Source of the DNA: Chloroflexota bacterium | Lineage (GTDB): Bacteria; Chloroflexota; Dehalococcoidia; GIF9; UBA5629 | NCBI GenBank assembly: GCA_026389635.1 | Contig: JAPLHM010000012.1 | Coordinates: forward strand, 1-15,584 | Direction: 5' to 3' | Length of the DNA: 15,584 bases | Shown here: in pieces, positions 13,975 to 15,584 of the stretch | Layout of the letters: every line of letters begins with the position of its first letter | How positions within the stretch are numbered: position 1 is the first letter of the stretch | Made by a program: the position numbers and the translations under genes | The notes under the pieces: generated by a model | Told to the model about the DNA's origin: nothing | The model's database searches: none | Seen by the model: the letters and a program-made list of their open reading frames with translations, nothing else

Positions 13975-15210
13975 ATGAGTATGCAACAGCAGGGACAACA
14001 AAAAAACAAGTACCTCTACGTACTTTCTGACATCTCCGATATCGTATCAAGTTCTCTATCTGACAAGGAGATACTGGACGGTGTTCTCTGGGAGCTTGGG
14101 AATGTAATTGACCTTGATGTGTGCTGGGTGCAGAAATACAGTCCTGGTAACAAGACGCTGATGCTGGTGGTTCAGCACGGTTTGCCCGATGGGATCATTA
14201 AGGAATTGGAGGCGGTGACTGTGGGTACCGATGTAATAGGGGTAGTCGCGCAAACGCGCAAACCGCTTTTCTGTAACGATATGGCAAATGACGCTAACTA
14301 CCGCTGGGAATCGGCCGTAAACAATGGATACCTGTCATTTATCGCGTCCCCCGTGATCTCGGGCGGACAGCTGTTAGGCCTGGTTGGGGGGTTTTCTACC
14401 AAGGCCGGAATTTTTACTGTTAACGAGCTCAAACTGATATCAGCTGTCAGTTCAAGCATTTCGGAAGTTTGCAGCAGGGTTAAATGCGGGCATGAAGATA
14501 GCGAGGTTGCCAGGCAACAGGATGAGATCACACACACACACCTCTTTTTAAGTGCTCTGAGCCATGAATTGAAGACACCGCTTACCGCGATAATTGCTTC
14601 CACCGGCCTGCTGGTTGAGGAACTGGATAAAAAACACGAAGCCGTGTTGCTAAAGTTAGCCCAGAATATATCCCGCAGCGCGGTGAGCCTGCAGAACCGC
14701 CTTAACGAATTGATAAGCCTGTCCAAGAATAAGGATGAGTCGTACGGCATCGCAAAAAAGAATTTCGACTTTTCAATGCTGGCAGCCGAGGTCGCTGACC
14801 AGGTATTATCGCTGGCCAAGCAGAAGAAGCAGACGCTCAATTTGGAGGTTGCCCCGTATATAAAAATAAATGCGGATGATCAGCGCATCGAACAGGTGCT
14901 GCTGAACCTTTTATCCAACGCAATTAAATTTACCCCGGAAGGCGGGCAGATCTTCCTCAGGGCTGACAAAGATGGAAACAGGCTGGTTGTCAATGTGCAG
15001 GATACCGGGCCGGGCATTCCGAATGAAGAGAAACGCAAGCTATTTGTTCCCTATTACCACCCATCTACGGACAGGTCCGGAATACCGGGGTTGGGGTTGG
15101 GGTTGGCTATCAGTAAGCAAATCGTGGAATTACACGGGGGTGCAATCTGGGTACAGAGCGAGGTCGGTAAGGGCAGCATCTTTTCTTTTTCGCTGCCGAT
15201 ACATGAATAA
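13975..15210 (+). CDS. Soluble GAF-domain sensor histidine kinase
   Basis: A 411-residue two-component sensor. There is no signal peptide or membrane segment, so it acts in the cytoplasm. Residues about 20-165 look like a GAF domain (SDKEILDGVLWELGNV, GVVAQTRKPLFCNDMANDANY, SFIASPVISGGQLLGLVGGFS). Then comes a HisKA dimerisation helix with the phospho-acceptor His197 in SHELKTPLTAI, and a HATPase domain: N box LLNLLSNAIKFTPEGG, G1 box DTGPGIP, G2 box PGLGLGLAISKQI, ending in GSIFSFSLP. All catalytic boxes look intact. The ATG at 13975 or 13981 follows the consensus promoter so closely that no ribosome site is present. A response regulator follows 20 bases later. The GAF ligand is unknown. Confidence 0.92.
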   Translation: MSMQQQGQQKNKYLYVLSDISDIVSSSLSDKEILDGVLWELGNVIDLDVCWVQKYSPGNKTLMLVVQHGLPDGIIKELEAVTVGTDVIGVVAQTRKPLFCNDMANDANYRWESAVNNGYLSFIASPVISGGQLLGLVGGFSTKAGIFTVNELKLISAVSSSISEVCSRVKCGHEDSEVARQQDEITHTHLFLSALSHELKTPLTAIIASTGLLVEELDKKHEAVLLKLAQNISRSAVSLQNRLNELISLSKNKDESYGIAKKNFDFSMLAAEVADQVLSLAKQKKQTLNLEVAPYIKINADDQRIEQVLLNLLSNAIKFTPEGGQIFLRADKDGNRLVVNVQDTGPGIPNEEKRKLFVPYYHPSTDRSGIPGLGLGLAISKQIVELHGGAIWVQSEVGKGSIFSFSLPIHE

Positions 15211-15230
15211 TAACGTGGAGCTACAGCCTT

Positions 15231-15584
15231 ATGCGGGGACAGTTGAAAATCCTGCTTATTGAGGATAACGCGGATATCAGGGAGGTGATTTGCCTGATAT
15301 TTGAGATGCACGTGCCGGAATCCACAGTGATTCAGGCGGTCAGGGGCGCCGAGGGACTGTCTTTGATGAAGTCTGAGAAGCCTGATATGGTTATACTTGA
15401 CCTTGGATTGCCTGATATGGACGGGATGAAGGTGCTGAAGGAAATACGCAATCAAAGTGATATACCCGTCGTTATACTGACTGTAAGAGGTGACGAGACT
15501 GACAAGGTGAGGGGCCTGGAGATGGGCGCCGACGATTATATTGTCAAGCCTTTTAATCATAATGAGCTGCTTTCACGCGTCAGA
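15231..15584 (+). CDS. Response regulator receiver (OmpR/PhoB-like), C-terminus beyond window
   Basis: The first 118 residues of a response regulator, running off the right edge without a stop. The receiver domain is complete in its key positions: acidic pair Glu11/Asp12 (IEDN), phospho-acceptor Asp57 in VILDLGLPDMDG, Thr84, and Lys106 in GADDYIVKPF. The downstream NHNELLSRVR matches the end of alpha-5 leading to a winged-helix output in OmpR/PhoB-type regulators, but the output domain is not visible. It starts 20 bases after the histidine kinase stop, with GGAG eleven bases before the ATG, and is the obvious partner of that kinase. Confidence 0.88.
   Translation, partial: MRGQLKILLIEDNADIREVICLIFEMHVPESTVIQAVRGAEGLSLMKSEKPDMVILDLGLPDMDGMKVLKEIRNQSDIPVVILTVRGDETDKVRGLEMGADDYIVKPFNHNELLSRVR

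Noticed and set aside
14529..14541. CA dinucleotide repeat in the histidine kinase gene as a phase-variation tract
   Set aside because: About six units only, and it lies in a conserved helix; too short to claim variation without read data.

Overview
The window looks like a stretch of a bacterial chromosome of medium-to-high GC from an anaerobe. It holds the start of a DsrMK-type respiratory module, several stand-alone cassettes, sigma-70-like promoters and mostly standard ribosome binding sites. The combination of DsrMK, an RsbRD-type sensor domain, a 3-ketosphinganine-reductase-like SDR, a soluble GAF histidine kinase and GTAGGG-bounded intergenic palindromes would fit a Dehalococcoidia-like member of Chloroflexota. 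Desulfobacterota cannot be excluded. No rRNA or other taxonomic marker is present, so this placement is an inference. No tRNA, CRISPR array, insertion sequence or attachment site was seen.

Layout. (1) 1-4350, minus strand: an MFS transporter (TTG start), a 3-hydroxyacyl-CoA dehydrogenase, an RsbRD N-terminal-domain protein, DsrM, and DsrK cut by the window edge. DsrMK links the menaquinone pool to cytoplasmic sulfite-reduction chemistry. (2) 4488-7016, minus strand: a complete lipoprotein / permease / ATPase ABC importer of the taurine-sulfonate-nitrate-bicarbonate class. (3) 7210-11279, plus strand, divergent from the importer: a four-gene operon encoding a LarA-family (DUF2088) protein, a 71-residue four-cysteine protein, a flavin disulfide oxidoreductase that closely resembles 2-ketopropyl-coenzyme M oxidoreductase/carboxylase (2-KPCC, XecC), and a short-chain dehydrogenase. 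(4) 11319-13779, minus strand: a nucleotide-sugar dehydrogenase followed by a PilT-type ATPase. (5) 13975 to the end, plus strand: a soluble GAF histidine kinase and its response regulator, cut by the window edge.

The most interesting region is 4488-11279. The flavoprotein keeps the residues that set 2-KPCC apart from ordinary disulfide reductases: the Phe/His pair that replaces the usual His/Glu, the Cys-x4-Cys followed by a VxHH motif, and the Arg, Met and Gln that contact substrate in 2-KPCC. Its partners are not those of the known propylene/epoxide pathway. The LarA-like protein keeps Asp/Arg and two His positions of lactate racemase but has no lysine where the nickel-pincer cofactor is normally attached. 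The neighbouring importer belongs to a family that includes sulfonate and bicarbonate carriers. The two divergent operons share a 178-bp control region in which a perfect 25-bp palindrome covers the -10 box and spacer of a near-consensus promoter. I propose an undescribed, co-regulated uptake and metabolism system, possibly for a thioether sulfonate or another small organic acid using reductive C-S cleavage and/or carboxylation. The substrate is unknown, and no coenzyme M biosynthesis or epoxyalkane:CoM transferase gene lies in the window.
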